Shown here: one piece after another, positions 1 through 8,856 of the stretch
How the letters are laid out: each line of letters begins with the position of its first letter
Position numbering within the stretch: position 1 is the stretch's first letter
Assembly: GCA_026192395.1 (NCBI GenBank)
Contig: WACF01000001.1
Location: forward strand, 2,354,309-2,418,308
Direction: 5' to 3'
DNA: 64,000 nucleotides
DNA from: Proteobacteria bacterium 005FR1
GTDB lineage: Bacteria; Pseudomonadota; Gammaproteobacteria; Pseudomonadales; Cellvibrionaceae
Notes under the pieces: model-generated
Told to the model about the DNA's origin: nothing
What the model saw: the letters and a program-made list of their open reading frames with translations, nothing else
The model's database searches: none
Made by a program: the position numbers and the translations under genes

Positions 1-1260
1 CACCGTATCTCGGCCATTCGCAATCGCCAGGGCGACGTCGTTGGCCTGACACTCCGGGTAGGTCGAGCCGTCTTCGGCACTGTCGATATCGTGCGCGATC
101 TGCTCGAAGGCGGTCGCAATATTCTTCTACTGGGTCGTCCCGGTGTTGGTAAAACTACCCTGCTGCGGGAAGCCGCACGCGTGCTGGCTGATGAATTCGG
201 CAAGCGGGTGATTGTCGTTGATACCTCGAACGAGATTGCCGGCGACGGTGACATCCCCCATCCCGGCATCGGCGCCGCCCGGCGCATGCAGGTGCCGCGT
301 CCGGACCGGCAACATGCGGTGATGATCGAGGCGGTGGAAAACCACACGCCGGAAGTCATCGTCATCGACGAGATCGGCACCACCGCAGAGACCCTGGCGG
401 CCCGTACCATTGCCGAGCGTGGCGTTCAGCTAATCGGCACGGTACACGGCAACACTCTGGAAAATCTGGTCATGAACCCCACCCTCTCCGATCTAACCGG
501 TGGGGTGCACACGGTAACCCTCAGTGACGAAGAAGCAAAGCGGCGCGGCAGCTACAAGACCGTCAGCGAGCGCCGCGCGCCCCCCACTTTCGATGTGGTT
601 ATCGAAATCGTCAGCCGCGACGAATTCCTGGTGCACAGTGACGCAGCTCAGGCCGTCGACCGCCTGCTTGAAGGTCGCGAGCCCGGCGGCGGTCGCCGTA
701 CCCGCGATGCCGACGGTCGCATCCAGGAAAGTGCGATGGAAGCCCAGCCGGTAGAGCCGGTCGCGCCCGCACCGCGCCCCGGTGGCGACGAACAGGCGCG
801 GATCTATCCCTATGCCATTAGCCGGGACGTGCTCGAGCGGGTGATTCGAAGTGAGCGCCTCAACGCGCGCACAACGTCGCGCCCGGAAGTCGCCACGATG
901 ATAGTCGGCTTGCGTGCGCGGGCTGATGATGGGCGTCTGCGCCGAATTCTCGACGCAACGGGTTTACCGCTGCATCTGGTGAAGAACAACTCCTCGGCGC
1001 AGCTGCGCAAAATGCTGAAGAACGCCCTGAATGTTGTCGACAACGTGGATGACGACGAGGTTCGCGACGCCATCGCCGAAGTGGAGCACGCGATTGAACG
1101 CGTGCTCGCCGAAGGCATTCAGATCCCGCTGGCGCCACGGCGGCCGCCCGTACGCAAGATGCAGCACCGGCTGGTGTCCCGCTACCACTTGCAGGCACAT
1201 AGCGAGGGCAAAGAGCCACTGCGCCATTTGATAGTGGAACCACCAGCGCAACTGAGTTGA
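1..1260 (+). CDS. AAA ATPase with R3H domain (Ycf45/SpoIIIAA-like), 5' partial
   Basis: The frame is open from the first base, so the N-terminus lies outside the window; 419 residues are visible. A P-loop (GRPGVGKTT, visible residues 45-53) and a Walker B strand ending in D123-E124 (VIVIDEIG) identify the Ycf45/SpoIIIAA-like ATPase family. After a variable linker (about 200-240) the C-terminal part carries R385-x3-H389 and the motif [10 protein letters not shown], which together fit an R3H single-stranded nucleic-acid-binding domain. The combination is known in bacteria and plastids, but its cellular role is not established; an RNA- or ssDNA-dependent ATPase is the reasonable inference. It ends at TGA, and 118 bp separate it from the next gene. 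Confidence 0.85.
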   Translation, partial: HRISAIRNRQGDVVGLTLRVGRAVFGTVDIVRDLLEGGRNILLLGRPGVGKTTLLREAARVLADEFGKRVIVVDTSNEIAGDGDIPHPGIGAARRMQVPRPDRQHAVMIEAVENHTPEVIVIDEIGTTAETLAARTIAERGVQLIGTVHGNTLENLVMNPTLSDLTGGVHTVTLSDEEAKRRGSYKTVSERRAPPTFDVVIEIVSRDEFLVHSDAAQAVDRLLEGREPGGGRRTRDADGRIQESAMEAQPVEPVAPAPRPGGDEQARIYPYAISRDVLERVIRSERLNARTTSRPEVATMIVGLRARADDGRLRRILDATGLPLHLVKNNSSAQLRKMLKNALNVVDNVDDDEVRDAIAEVEHAIERVLAEGIQIPLAPRRPPVRKMQHRLVSRYHLQAHSEGKEPLRHLIVEPPAQLS

Positions 1261-1378
1261 ATCCCGCCCGGGTACAAAAACTGCAAACTGCGAATCGAAA
1301 CTCGTGTTAGTCGCCCATCGAGATCATCGCTCGCTGGCGACGCGATTCGCCATCAAATGCAGTACGGAGGGTGTCCCG

Positions 1379-1735
1379 ATGGCCCACAGAGAAAACCGAC
1401 GGCTTTTTGAGGTCTTGGATGAATGTGTATTCCAGCCGGTGCTGAGAACGCAAGAAGGCGCTGTCCCGCAAGACAAGCGATTCATGCTTCCGCCGCTGAA
1501 AGATGCACTATCGCAACAGCGCGAGCATTTTTACACCTGCGCCTCGGACGAAGAGGTCTACCAGGCTTATCACGAACAGATGAGCAGCGAAGAAACCGAC
1601 AAGATCAATCACGAGCTGCGCGAGCTAAATCTACCCGCGCTCACCGATTGTCGGGAGCAGTTCGAGGTCGCAGCAAGTAATCTCTTCGACAAGCAGGTGA
1701 GAAAGCAAACTCAGCCCGGACTGGACAGGAGCTGA
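1379..1735 (+). CDS. hypothetical protein, 118 aa
   Basis: I chose the ATG at 1379 because ACGGAGG (1364-1370) sits 8 nt upstream; an in-frame start further upstream (1304) has no ribosome binding site. The product is acidic and mostly helical in appearance, with no signal peptide, membrane segment or recognised motif. It opens with MAHRENRRLFEVLDE and has a central stretch rich in Glu/Gln (about 45-85). I do not recognise a family. The strong Shine-Dalgarno and its placement between two recognisable genes argue that it is real. No partner is evident from the neighbours. Confidence 0.6.
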   Translation: MAHRENRRLFEVLDECVFQPVLRTQEGAVPQDKRFMLPPLKDALSQQREHFYTCASDEEVYQAYHEQMSSEETDKINHELRELNLPALTDCREQFEVAASNLFDKQVRKQTQPGLDRS

Positions 1736-1814
1736 CCTCGCAGCAGCATCACCGGTGCCGAGGGCGCCGGTGACACTCATGAGTGACCAACTGCCAAATA
1801 GCGAACGTAAATAG

Positions 1815-2345
1815 CTAAAACGCGATCTTGACCCTGCCGGCGGTCGAGTGCCGCGTTGCGAGCCGGGCCGACACCAGCTGCCGCAACAACTCTTTGCAAT
1901 CGTCCTGATTGAGAAATTCCCCCACCTGCACGGGTTCCCTGCCTCCGCTCGTAATCAGCCGGTCCGCCAGCAACTGGATGGTGGGACAGCCCCAGGGATG
2001 AGATGCCGCCACCACGTGCACGATCACCTGTTCCCGGGGAAGCGTCCAGCTTGCCTTGGGGGAGTCGACGCCCTTGGCCAGATAAACCTCATCGCGGGTG
2101 ATGGTCAACACCTCGCAATGCGCCAGCTTCCAGGAGACGTAGTACAGCGATGCGGCGATGACGGCGAGCTCCAACCCCACGAAAGGGAGGATGACCCAGG
2201 CCCCCATCGCCGCGAAGGCAAGGCCGAAACCACCCAGCCACACGGCAATGCAAAGAAACACCGCCTTGTTGCCGCGCCAGGAAAGTGAACAATTGGGGCG
2301 CAGAATCAGCTTCACGTTCTCGCCTTTTTCTTCAATGGTAACCAA
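1815..2345 (-). CDS. DUF2244 integral membrane protein
   Basis: The sequence matches the DUF2244 pattern: an N-terminal NCSLSWRGN motif, two closely spaced hydrophobic helices (about residues 28-65), then a soluble domain with a conserved SHPWGCPTIQL segment. The best start is a TTG at 2345: AAGGAG lies 10 nt upstream, and it gives a 176-residue protein of normal length for the family. A longer GTG-initiated version (2408) is possible but has no comparable ribosome binding site. The family is widespread in proteobacteria and uncharacterised. It points away from the upstream gene and shares no operon with recognised genes. Confidence 0.75.
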   Translation of the reverse strand: MVTIEEKGENVKLILRPNCSLSWRGNKAVFLCIAVWLGGFGLAFAAMGAWVILPFVGLELAVIAASLYYVSWKLAHCEVLTITRDEVYLAKGVDSPKASWTLPREQVIVHVVAASHPWGCPTIQLLADRLITSGGREPVQVGEFLNQDDCKELLRQLVSARLATRHSTAGRVKIAF

Positions 2346-2461
2346 GCGCTTCTGACTCCTTGATTCCACTCGATGTCGGTCAGTGTACCGCAGTCGGCGC
2401 ACTGGCACGCTCCCATTGCGTGCCCGGCAGGACGCACGGGCACGCGAGCTCTAGCTGGTCC

Positions 2462-3076
2462 TTACTTGGCGGGCTGTTGCTGATTGCCCTGCTGCTGTTG
2501 CTGTTGGAATTGTTCCTGCAGCTGGCGCTGCTGTTCTACCTGGATTTCCTGCATTTCCGACAGCAACTCTTCAGTGCGCGGGTTCGTCTCCTGCATGGCT
2601 TCGAGCATCGAGGTCTGGAATTGCTCCTGCTTCTGCTGTACCTCTTCGTCCTGCGCAGCTTGCTGACGAGCCATGATCAGTTCACGCTGGATTTGTTGAA
2701 ACTCTTGAGCCATTTTTTCGCGCTCGGCCTGGTCGACATTCGGGTTCTGCGCCTGCTGCTGTAGCTCCTGAAGACGCTCAACGTCTTCTTCGGGGTTGGC
2801 GCCCTGCTCTTTCATGGTCTCGGTGATCAACTCCTCAAGCTGTTCGCCTTCCTTGCGCAGTTCAGGATTTTCTTCGAGCGTAGTGCGCTGAATTTCGATC
2901 AACTCGGCCTGGACCTCTTGCGCTCTCTGCTGAACGGGCATTTGTTGCTGCTGCCCCGGCTGCTGTTGCTGGCTGGGCGCTTGCTCCGCCTGTTGCGCGA
3001 TGGCGGCACAGCTGAGGACGGTGGATGCCAGTGCTGCCGCCATAGTGGGCAGTAAGCGGTTGGAATTCCTTTGCAT
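2462..3076 (-). CDS. secreted Gln/Glu-rich coiled-coil protein
   Basis: A 204-residue protein. It starts with a signal peptide (basic MQRNSNRLLP, hydrophobic stretch, likely cleavage after AIA near residue 26). The mature part is dominated by Gln and Glu: poly-Q runs near residues 35-45 and again at the C-terminus. The middle (about 55-190) is heptad-like with many E/Q/L positions, so it should be a long periplasmic coiled coil. The ATG at 3076 is preceded by GGGGAAAG. No enzymatic motif is visible. A periplasmic spacer or chaperone-like role is possible, but nothing in the context supports a specific one. Confidence 0.65.
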   Translation of the reverse strand: MQRNSNRLLPTMAAALASTVLSCAAIAQQAEQAPSQQQQPGQQQQMPVQQRAQEVQAELIEIQRTTLEENPELRKEGEQLEELITETMKEQGANPEEDVERLQELQQQAQNPNVDQAEREKMAQEFQQIQRELIMARQQAAQDEEVQQKQEQFQTSMLEAMQETNPRTEELLSEMQEIQVEQQRQLQEQFQQQQQQGNQQQPAK

Positions 3077-3476
3077 AGTTGCTTTCCCCTGATTGATAAG
3101 ATGAAAAAGTGAGGCAGCGCACGACCGGTCAGTTGGTTGGCGACCGGCGGACGAGCCGAAGCGATCAGCTCCACATGCCCAACCTACTAGGTGGACATTG
3201 TCAGAGATGCTTGGTTCGAACCTGACGTCGGGGATCAGCTTTGTTAGCTGCCCATGGGTCTCGGAGAGAAAAACAGTGCGGAGGTTAGCCACGCATGGCA
3301 CACGCGGGAGAATCGTCGGTGGAGAAGTCGGTGGAGAAAAAGAGAGCAGGAATGGCGCATGCCCTTGCACCATTCCTGCTGAGCCACTTTCCGTTGGCCA
3401 GGTAGTCCCTTACCAGTCAGTCCCTTCAACTATAAGCGGTAGTCGCATCCTGCATTTACCACTGCAATCGGCGGCA
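3077..3476. other. intergenic region between csbD-like gene and Gln-rich protein gene
   Basis: Four hundred bases without a convincing gene. It holds a terminator-like hairpin for the minus-strand CsbD gene (3346-3379). The part next to 3077 must contain the promoter of the Gln-rich protein gene, but I see no clear -35/-10 pair. The open frames crossing this region show no family resemblance and no ribosome binding sites. Confidence 0.5.
3336..3379 (-). terminator. terminator-like hairpin after csbD-like gene
   Basis: On the minus strand a perfect 10-bp stem (GCAGGAATGG at 3370-3379 read in reverse complement, pairing with 3346-3355) encloses a 14-nt loop and is followed by TCTCTTTTTC. It lies about 100 bp after the stop of the CsbD-like gene. 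The distance and the long loop make it a less than ideal intrinsic terminator. Confidence 0.5.
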
Positions 3477-3677
3477 TTACGAAAGGCGGCGATTCCATTC
3501 GTCGACTTCGCGTTCTGCCTCATCCCTGCCGATACCATACGCCTCCTGGATCTTTCCAACCAGTTGGTCGCGCTTCCCTTCAATCCGGTCCATGTCGTCA
3601 TCGGTAAGCTTGCCCCACTGGGCTTGAGCCTTTCCTCTGAACTGCTTCCAGTTTCCTTGTACTTGGTCCCAGTTCAT
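3477..3677 (-). CDS. CsbD family stress-response protein
   Basis: This 66-residue protein begins MNWDQVQGNWKQFRGK and continues with KLTDDDMDRIEGKRDQLVGK, the signature of the CsbD/YjbJ family of small hydrophilic general-stress proteins. The ATG at 3677 follows an excellent AGGAGGTG ribosome binding site, consistent with high expression. Family members are induced by general stress in Bacillus and enterobacteria; their biochemical activity is unknown. A longer in-frame extension upstream lacks a ribosome binding site and family similarity. The gene is divergent from the EF-hand/PRC-barrel gene across a 557-bp intergenic region. Confidence 0.9.
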   Translation of the reverse strand: MNWDQVQGNWKQFRGKAQAQWGKLTDDDMDRIEGKRDQLVGKIQEAYGIGRDEAEREVDEWNRRLS

Positions 3678-4234
3678 CGTGTTCACCTCCTGTCGTGCAA
3701 CCTTGCTGACTGGCTCCCTGCCTGAACGCAGTCCCTGCGTTTGCAGATGAACACGTCGGCTGTGCTTTTGCCGATGGGCGATTTCCCTTTGCCCTGTCCT
3801 TTTGACGAAGGCCGTGACGAATGCCTTTCGACGAAGGCCGTTAACGCATGTCCCTTGCTCGTGCTCAGTCTCCTCGTCCTGTGAGGAATCGACTCGCGTC
3901 CTTAAGCACTGGCCCCCGAGTATTAGCATTTTCCGGGCCTATATGAATTTTCTTATGAGATTCAGCTTTACCGCCCGGGATTGCGCTATTCGCCAAGGGG
4001 ATATGGCTTAGGAAATGACCTGGTTTGTCAGCAGTGCACGTAACTCGGCCTTTTTTACAGCGTTTTTGTTCGAGAATTGCTGAAAGATTTACAAGCTAAG
4101 TACAAGTTGCGTCAGCAGTTTTTGCAGCATTCTGCATAACAACTTTTCTGAATTTTTTCTATAGCTGGCAGCAAAAAAACTGATGCTGGCAGATATGTTG
4201 CACAACCGGGTGTTTTTGGTTAAAGGAGTGCACA
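3678..4234. other. divergent intergenic region with short direct repeat
   Basis: This 557-bp space separates the CsbD-like gene (minus) from the PRC-barrel gene (plus). A 12-bp direct repeat, GACGAAGGCCGT, occurs at 3804-3815 and 3830-3841 (26-bp period), about 130-165 bp upstream of the CsbD start. The right half (about 4020-4220) is clearly AT-richer, with several T/A runs, as expected for a promoter of the PRC-barrel gene. I see no RNA gene. Confidence 0.45.
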
Positions 4235-5050
4235 ATGACCACCAGCGCATTAACAGCACGCAGTCTTGCGGCAACGGCCTTCGCCGTCGCCCTCGTCTCC
4301 GTCCAGGCGGCCGCCCTCGACGAAGAGCAAAGCAGCAAAAAGCCAAGTAGCAGCGTCCCGTCCCCGACCGGCAGCTGGGAAGAAGTCAAGGCCGAGTATG
4401 GCGCTGAGATAAAAAGCCGTGGCTGGGATAGGGATTACGTGCTGGCCACCTTTGATCACGACGACAATGGCTTGCTCGACGAAGAAGAATACCGCCAGCT
4501 GGTGGTAGCTCTGCAGGTGAAGAACCCCGATCGATCAGCCACCGCTATGGGTTCCGAAACCGACGCGCCTGATTCTCATCTCACCGAAGCGGTCCCAAAC
4601 GCCGTGGTGACCCCGCAAGAAAAGGCCAACGCGACACTTGCGGAAGGTCCTCTGGTCGGTGATTCGGAGATTCAGCGACAGCGCGAACAAGAGGAAGCGG
4701 TTTATCAGGTTGCGATCGAGGACCTGCAGGGGAAGACCCTCAACAACTTGCAGCGGGAGCCACTCGGCCAGGTGGAAGAGGTCGTGGTCAATCCGCGCGC
4801 TGGCACGCTCGGTCTCGTGGTTCGCTTCGGGGGAATTTTACGTGATGACGGCACGACCTCAGTGGTGCCCATTGAGCGCGTGGAGTTGACCCGGGATAAC
4901 AAGCTGGTTTGGAACACCACCAGAACACCCGAGCAGATCCGGGAGATGGCAGAGTACCGGGCCGAGGACTACGAGCCGGTCTCGCCGAATGAGTTTCCCA
5001 CGCTTGATGCTGCGCGAGACGAGCTGTTATCCACCGCTCGCAAACGCTAG
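4235..5050 (+). CDS. secreted EF-hand / PRC-barrel domain protein
   Basis: A 271-residue protein with AAAGGAG just upstream of the ATG. It has a signal peptide (residues 1-27, cleavage after VQAAA) and then a Ser/Lys-rich linker. A canonical single EF-hand loop spans 74-85 (D74, D76, N78, G79, D82, E85). A PRC-barrel-like domain lies at about 158-225 (DLQGKTLNNLQREPLGQVEEV). PRC-barrels occur in photosynthetic reaction centre H subunits, RimM and many envelope or stress proteins; the EF-hand implies calcium binding. It is divergent from a CsbD-family stress gene, so a stress-related envelope role is plausible but inferred. Confidence 0.75.
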   Translation: MTTSALTARSLAATAFAVALVSVQAAALDEEQSSKKPSSSVPSPTGSWEEVKAEYGAEIKSRGWDRDYVLATFDHDDNGLLDEEEYRQLVVALQVKNPDRSATAMGSETDAPDSHLTEAVPNAVVTPQEKANATLAEGPLVGDSEIQRQREQEEAVYQVAIEDLQGKTLNNLQREPLGQVEEVVVNPRAGTLGLVVRFGGILRDDGTTSVVPIERVELTRDNKLVWNTTRTPEQIREMAEYRAEDYEPVSPNEFPTLDAARDELLSTARKR

Positions 5051-5377
5051 CAATTCAGCGCCCGGGCGCTCGCCCGTGGCGCCCTCTCCGTCTCTCTATC
5101 CGATCACGAATCCTTTTCTGCGCCCAAAAGCCTCAGCACACCTCACTCGCTGGCCAGACCTCGTCATCGGTCGGGCAGCGCAAAACGTCGCGAACTCTTT
5201 TTGGAAGAGAAATTGCACAGAGAGTGGGCAACAAACGCATGTGCTGGATTTTACGGCACTTTTTCAACGACGTTTTTGATTTGGCTGTTTGCCAGGCACG
5301 CGCGCAGGGCGCCCGTCCCGGCGGTAGTCCCAGCGACGGCGACTCACGACCGTCCTGGAGTAGATGGAGACCGAATT
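5051..5377. other. intergenic region with 14-bp palindrome
   Basis: These 327 bp lie between two plus-strand genes. A perfect 14-bp palindrome (AGCGCCCGGGCGCT, 5057-5070) follows the stop of the PRC-barrel gene by 6 bp, but no T-run follows it, so it is not a clear intrinsic terminator. The rest must hold the promoter of the ATP-grasp gene; no clear promoter pair is visible. An in-frame upstream extension of the ATP-grasp frame (from 5201) lacks a ribosome binding site. Confidence 0.4.
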
Positions 5378-6685
5378 ATGACCTCGAAGCAGGTAAAGAA
5401 CATTTTCGTCCTGGGTTATGACGAGCAGCACAAGTGCGATCTGGAACAGCTTCCCGATGTGGATCGTTTCCGCTTCCATCCCTTGTTGCATTCCAACGAG
5501 CTCGTTTACCAGGACAACTTCAAGGTGGAAGCAAAGCTGGACAAGGCGCGCGCCGTTCTCGACAGCTTTGCCGATCAGGTAGATGGGATCATCTGCCACT
5601 GGGATTTCCCGGTAAACCCGATTGGCGCCATTCTCGCCGCCGAGCGCGGCCTGCGCTATCCCTCACTGGAATCCATTCTCAAGTGCTCGCACAAATACTG
5701 GAGCCGCGTGGAGCAGAAGAAAGTCATACCGGAAGCGACCCCGGCCTTCTGTGCGGTGGATCCCTTCGCGAAGAATCCAATCGAGCAGGTAACTCTCGAG
5801 TATCCCTTCTGGATCAAGCCGGTCAAGGGCTACAGCTCGACGCTGGGTTTTCGCGTCGACAACGAGCAGGACTTCAACCGCGCCATAAAAATGGCCCGGG
5901 AGAAGATCAGCCGCATCGGCGACGAGTTCAATTATTTTCTGGACCGCGTCGACATGCCCGCCGAGGTAGCGGACGTGGATGGCAATTACCTGATTGCCGA
6001 GGAGCTGGTTGGCGGCATCGAGTTCGCGCCCGAGGGCCACGTTCAGAATGGCGTTTGCCACATTCATGGCATGTTCGACATGGTGCAGGCGGAGAACGGC
6101 AAAAGCTTCGAGCGGGTCGAATTCCCCTCCAAGGCGCCCCGGGAAGTTCAGGATCGCGCGATCGAAACCTCGAAGAAGATCATGAAGCAGGTGGGCTTCG
6201 ATAATGGCTGTTTCAACATCGAGTACTTTTGGGATCCCGACACGGACCGCCTCAGCATCATCGAGATCAATCCGCGGATGTCCCAGTCGCACAGCTATCA
6301 GTTCGAGCAGGTCAACGGCATGTCCAACCACGAGGTAGCCGTGCACGTGGCCATCGGTGATGAACCCTTGTTCGAGCAGGGCGCAGGCAAGTACAAGCAT
6401 GCGGCCAAATACTTCCACCGCATCTATGACATCAAGGACGGAATCGTCAGCCGCACCCCCACTGCTGAGGACATCGAACGCCTGCATCGCGAACAACCGG
6501 ACACGCGGGTGAACATCAGCATTCGCCCCGGGGACCGGCTTTCCGAACTGGTCGATCAGGACGCCTATAGCTATGTGATCGCGGAGATTCTGGTGGCGGG
6601 ACACACTGTCGAGGAGATGGAGGAGCGATATCACCGCGCGGCGGAGTTGCTGCCCTTCAAGTTTGATCCGGTAAAAGCGGCCTAG
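5378..6685 (+). CDS. ATP-grasp superfamily enzyme (biotin carboxylase-like fold)
   Basis: A 435-residue protein. The ATG at 5378 follows GGAGA with a 7-nt spacer. ATP-grasp features: the nucleotide-binding strand YPFWIKPVKGYSST (about 145-160), the acidic hinge segment YLIAEELVGG (about 207-216) and the metal-binding strand IIEINPRMSQSH with E296 and N298. An N-terminal pre-ATP-grasp domain is visible, but there is no biotin-carrier domain or biotin-carboxylase C-terminal pattern, so it more likely forms an acyl-phosphate for ligation to an amine or thiol. The next gene is a CocE/X-Pro-peptidase-like hydrolase in the same direction, 143 bp away. Substrate unknown. Confidence 0.7.
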   Translation: MTSKQVKNIFVLGYDEQHKCDLEQLPDVDRFRFHPLLHSNELVYQDNFKVEAKLDKARAVLDSFADQVDGIICHWDFPVNPIGAILAAERGLRYPSLESILKCSHKYWSRVEQKKVIPEATPAFCAVDPFAKNPIEQVTLEYPFWIKPVKGYSSTLGFRVDNEQDFNRAIKMAREKISRIGDEFNYFLDRVDMPAEVADVDGNYLIAEELVGGIEFAPEGHVQNGVCHIHGMFDMVQAENGKSFERVEFPSKAPREVQDRAIETSKKIMKQVGFDNGCFNIEYFWDPDTDRLSIIEINPRMSQSHSYQFEQVNGMSNHEVAVHVAIGDEPLFEQGAGKYKHAAKYFHRIYDIKDGIVSRTPTAEDIERLHREQPDTRVNISIRPGDRLSELVDQDAYSYVIAEILVAGHTVEEMEERYHRAAELLPFKFDPVKAA

Positions 6686-6705
6686 CCGCGAAGCCGTTAA
6701 ATGCT

Positions 6706-6816
6706 AGATGTGAGATGTGAGGTGTGAGATGTGAAACAGGAAAGGGGGCCCCGATCCCTTTCATCTCACGTTTAACATCTTACGTCTCACGACTTACACG
6801 ATTCACGATTCACGTC
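6706..6816. repeat. palindromic heptad element, family A (two facing arms)
   Basis: The left arm (6706-6734) is built of degenerate 7-mers of the GTGAGAT type. A G/C-rich centre (about 6735-6761, with AAAGGG and CCCTTT able to pair) follows. The right arm (6762-6816) holds the opposite orientation (ATCTCAC/GTCTCAC variants). The whole can fold into a long imperfect hairpin between the ATP-grasp and CocE-type genes. The same architecture recurs at 51825-51943. Confidence 0.65.
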
Positions 6817-6828
6817 AAAAGGTGAAAT

Positions 6829-8856
6829 ATGCGATGGCGCGACGTCGAGAGTCTTCCTCATCCGATCGAAACCATAGAGCACTTTGAAATCCCCCTGGCC
6901 GATGGCCAGCACCTCGCCGCCAGACTCTGGCGGCCCCGCGACGCGGAACAGCGACCTGTTCCAGCGATCGTGGAGTACCTGCCCTACCGCAAACGGGATC
7001 TGACCCGCGCCCGCGACGATATGAACCACGCCTGGTTCGCGGGGCACGGTTACGCCTGTATACGTATCGACATGCGCGGCAGCGGCGAAGCGGAAGGCGT
7101 GCTGCGCGACCAGTACCGGGAGCAGGAACTGGACGATGGCGTGCAGGCGATCAACTGGATCGCGAAACAACGCTGGTGTAACGGCCGAGTGGGGATGATG
7201 GGCATCTCCTGGGGCGGCTTCAACGCACTGCAGATCGCCGCGTTACGGCCCGAGCCTCTGCAGGCAATCATCACCTCCTGCTCCACCGATGACTTGTACC
7301 GGGACAACATGCATTACATGGGCGGCTGCCTGCTTACCGACAATCTCTCGGAGTCCACCACCATGTTCTCCGTCAACAGCTGCCCGCCCGACCCGGCGCT
7401 GGTCGGCGAACGCTGGCGGGAGATGTGGATGGAGCGCCTGCGCGGCAGCGGCCTGTGGCTCGACACCTGGCTTCGCCATCAGTGGCGGGACGAATACTGG
7501 CGGCACGGCTCGGTGTGCGAGGACTACTCCCAGGTACAGTGTCCGGTGATGGCCGTGGGGGGCTGGGCGGATGGTTTCACCAACGCCATCTTCCGACTGC
7601 TGGAGCACCTGGAAACGCCGCGCCAGGCGCTGATCGGCCCCTGGGGCCACAAGTATCCTCATGAGGGTATTCCGGGACCCGCCATTGGCTTTCTGCAGGA
7701 AGCGCTGCGCTGGTGGGATCGCTGGCTGAAGGACAAGGACACCGGGATCGAGAGTGAGCCCATGTTGCGGGCCTGGATGCAGGACAGCGTGCCTCCCACC
7801 ACTTTCTATCGCGAGCGGCCGGGGCGCTGGGTGGCGGAACAGCACTGGCCTTCGCCGCGCATCGAGCCGACTCAGTTCTGGTTAGCGAGCGGTCACTTGC
7901 TACGCACGGAGCGCGAAACCGACGCGCAAGCAACCGAGCATATCCAATCGCCGCTCAGCGTCGGACTCTTTGCCGGCAAGTGGTGCTCCTACACGGCCGC
8001 CCCCGATCTGCCCCATGACCAGCGCGAAGAGGACGGCGGCGCGCTGATTTTTCAGTCAGCGCCTTTGCAGGAGGACCTGGAATTCCTCGGAGCGCCACTG
8101 CTGGATCTGGCGATTACCGCCGATCAGCCCACCGCCATGGTGGCGGTACGCCTTTCCGACGTGGCGCCAGACGACAAGGCCACCCGGGTCACTTACGGGC
8201 TGCTCAACCTCAATCACCGCGAGGGCAACAGCCATCCAAAGCCGATGGTCCCGGGCGAGGAGCAGCGGGTGAGAGTGGTATTGAACAACGTGGCGCAGAC
8301 CATTCCCGCCGGCCATCGCCTGCGGGTCAGTATTTCCACCTCTTACTGGCCACTGGTGTGGGCCCCGCCCCGCCCCACGCGGGTAAGCATTCGCTTACGC
8401 GACAGCGCCTTGACTCTGCCGTCGCGACAGCCACAAGCCCTGGATCAGGCGGTGCGTTTCGAGGATCCCGAGGCGACGCCCCCCTGCCAGATCACCCAGC
8501 TGGAGGAGCCGGAGCACAACTGGCTGGTTCACCGGGATCTGGCCCGGGATCTTTCGACGCTGGAGGTGGTGAAAGACGAAGGGCGCTATCGGATCGAAGA
8601 CGTGGATTTGGAAGTAACTGACCGCACCTGGGACTGGTATACCTATCAGGGGGATGACTTCCTGTCCCTGCGCGGCGAAACCGAGAGTGAACGCGGCTTC
8701 GCGAGAGGCGACTGGCGGGTAAGCACCACCACCCGGACGGTATTGACCTGCGATGAGGATAACTTCTACATCCACGCCGAACTCAATGCCTGGGAGGGCG
8801 ACAAGCGGGTGTTCTCGGAAAACTGGGATACGCGGATACCGAGGGACAACGTTTAA
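6829..8856 (+). CDS. CocE/NonD family hydrolase (X-Pro dipeptidyl-peptidase-like)
   Basis: A 675-residue enzyme with the alpha/beta-hydrolase plus C-terminal jelly-roll arrangement of the CocE/NonD family (cocaine esterase, X-Pro dipeptidyl-peptidase, beta-lactam ester hydrolases). The nucleophile elbow is GISWGG with S127. Likely catalytic partners are D248 (GGWADGFTN) and H274 (GPWGHKYPH). Residues from about 390 to 640 form the beta-sandwich typical of S15-related hydrolases. No signal peptide is seen, so it is probably cytoplasmic. It lies just downstream of the ATP-grasp gene, suggesting a joint pathway on an amide- or ester-linked compound; this is inference. A family B repeat begins at the stop codon. 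Confidence 0.85.
   Translation: MRWRDVESLPHPIETIEHFEIPLADGQHLAARLWRPRDAEQRPVPAIVEYLPYRKRDLTRARDDMNHAWFAGHGYACIRIDMRGSGEAEGVLRDQYREQELDDGVQAINWIAKQRWCNGRVGMMGISWGGFNALQIAALRPEPLQAIITSCSTDDLYRDNMHYMGGCLLTDNLSESTTMFSVNSCPPDPALVGERWREMWMERLRGSGLWLDTWLRHQWRDEYWRHGSVCEDYSQVQCPVMAVGGWADGFTNAIFRLLEHLETPRQALIGPWGHKYPHEGIPGPAIGFLQEALRWWDRWLKDKDTGIESEPMLRAWMQDSVPPTTFYRERPGRWVAEQHWPSPRIEPTQFWLASGHLLRTERETDAQATEHIQSPLSVGLFAGKWCSYTAAPDLPHDQREEDGGALIFQSAPLQEDLEFLGAPLLDLAITADQPTAMVAVRLSDVAPDDKATRVTYGLLNLNHREGNSHPKPMVPGEEQRVRVVLNNVAQTIPAGHRLRVSISTSYWPLVWAPPRPTRVSIRLRDSALTLPSRQPQALDQAVRFEDPEATPPCQITQLEEPEHNWLVHRDLARDLSTLEVVKDEGRYRIEDVDLEVTDRTWDWYTYQGDDFLSLRGETESERGFARGDWRVSTTTRTVLTCDEDNFYIHAELNAWEGDKRVFSENWDTRIPRDNV

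Noticed and set aside
3205-3240. TTGGTTCGAACC resembling a tRNA T-loop
   Set aside because: The flanking bases do not form a 5-bp T stem, acceptor, D or anticodon arms; no tRNA can be folded.
5663-6634. Long minus-strand open frame of about 320 codons
   Set aside because: Lies entirely antisense to the ATP-grasp gene; high-GC codon bias generates such frames.
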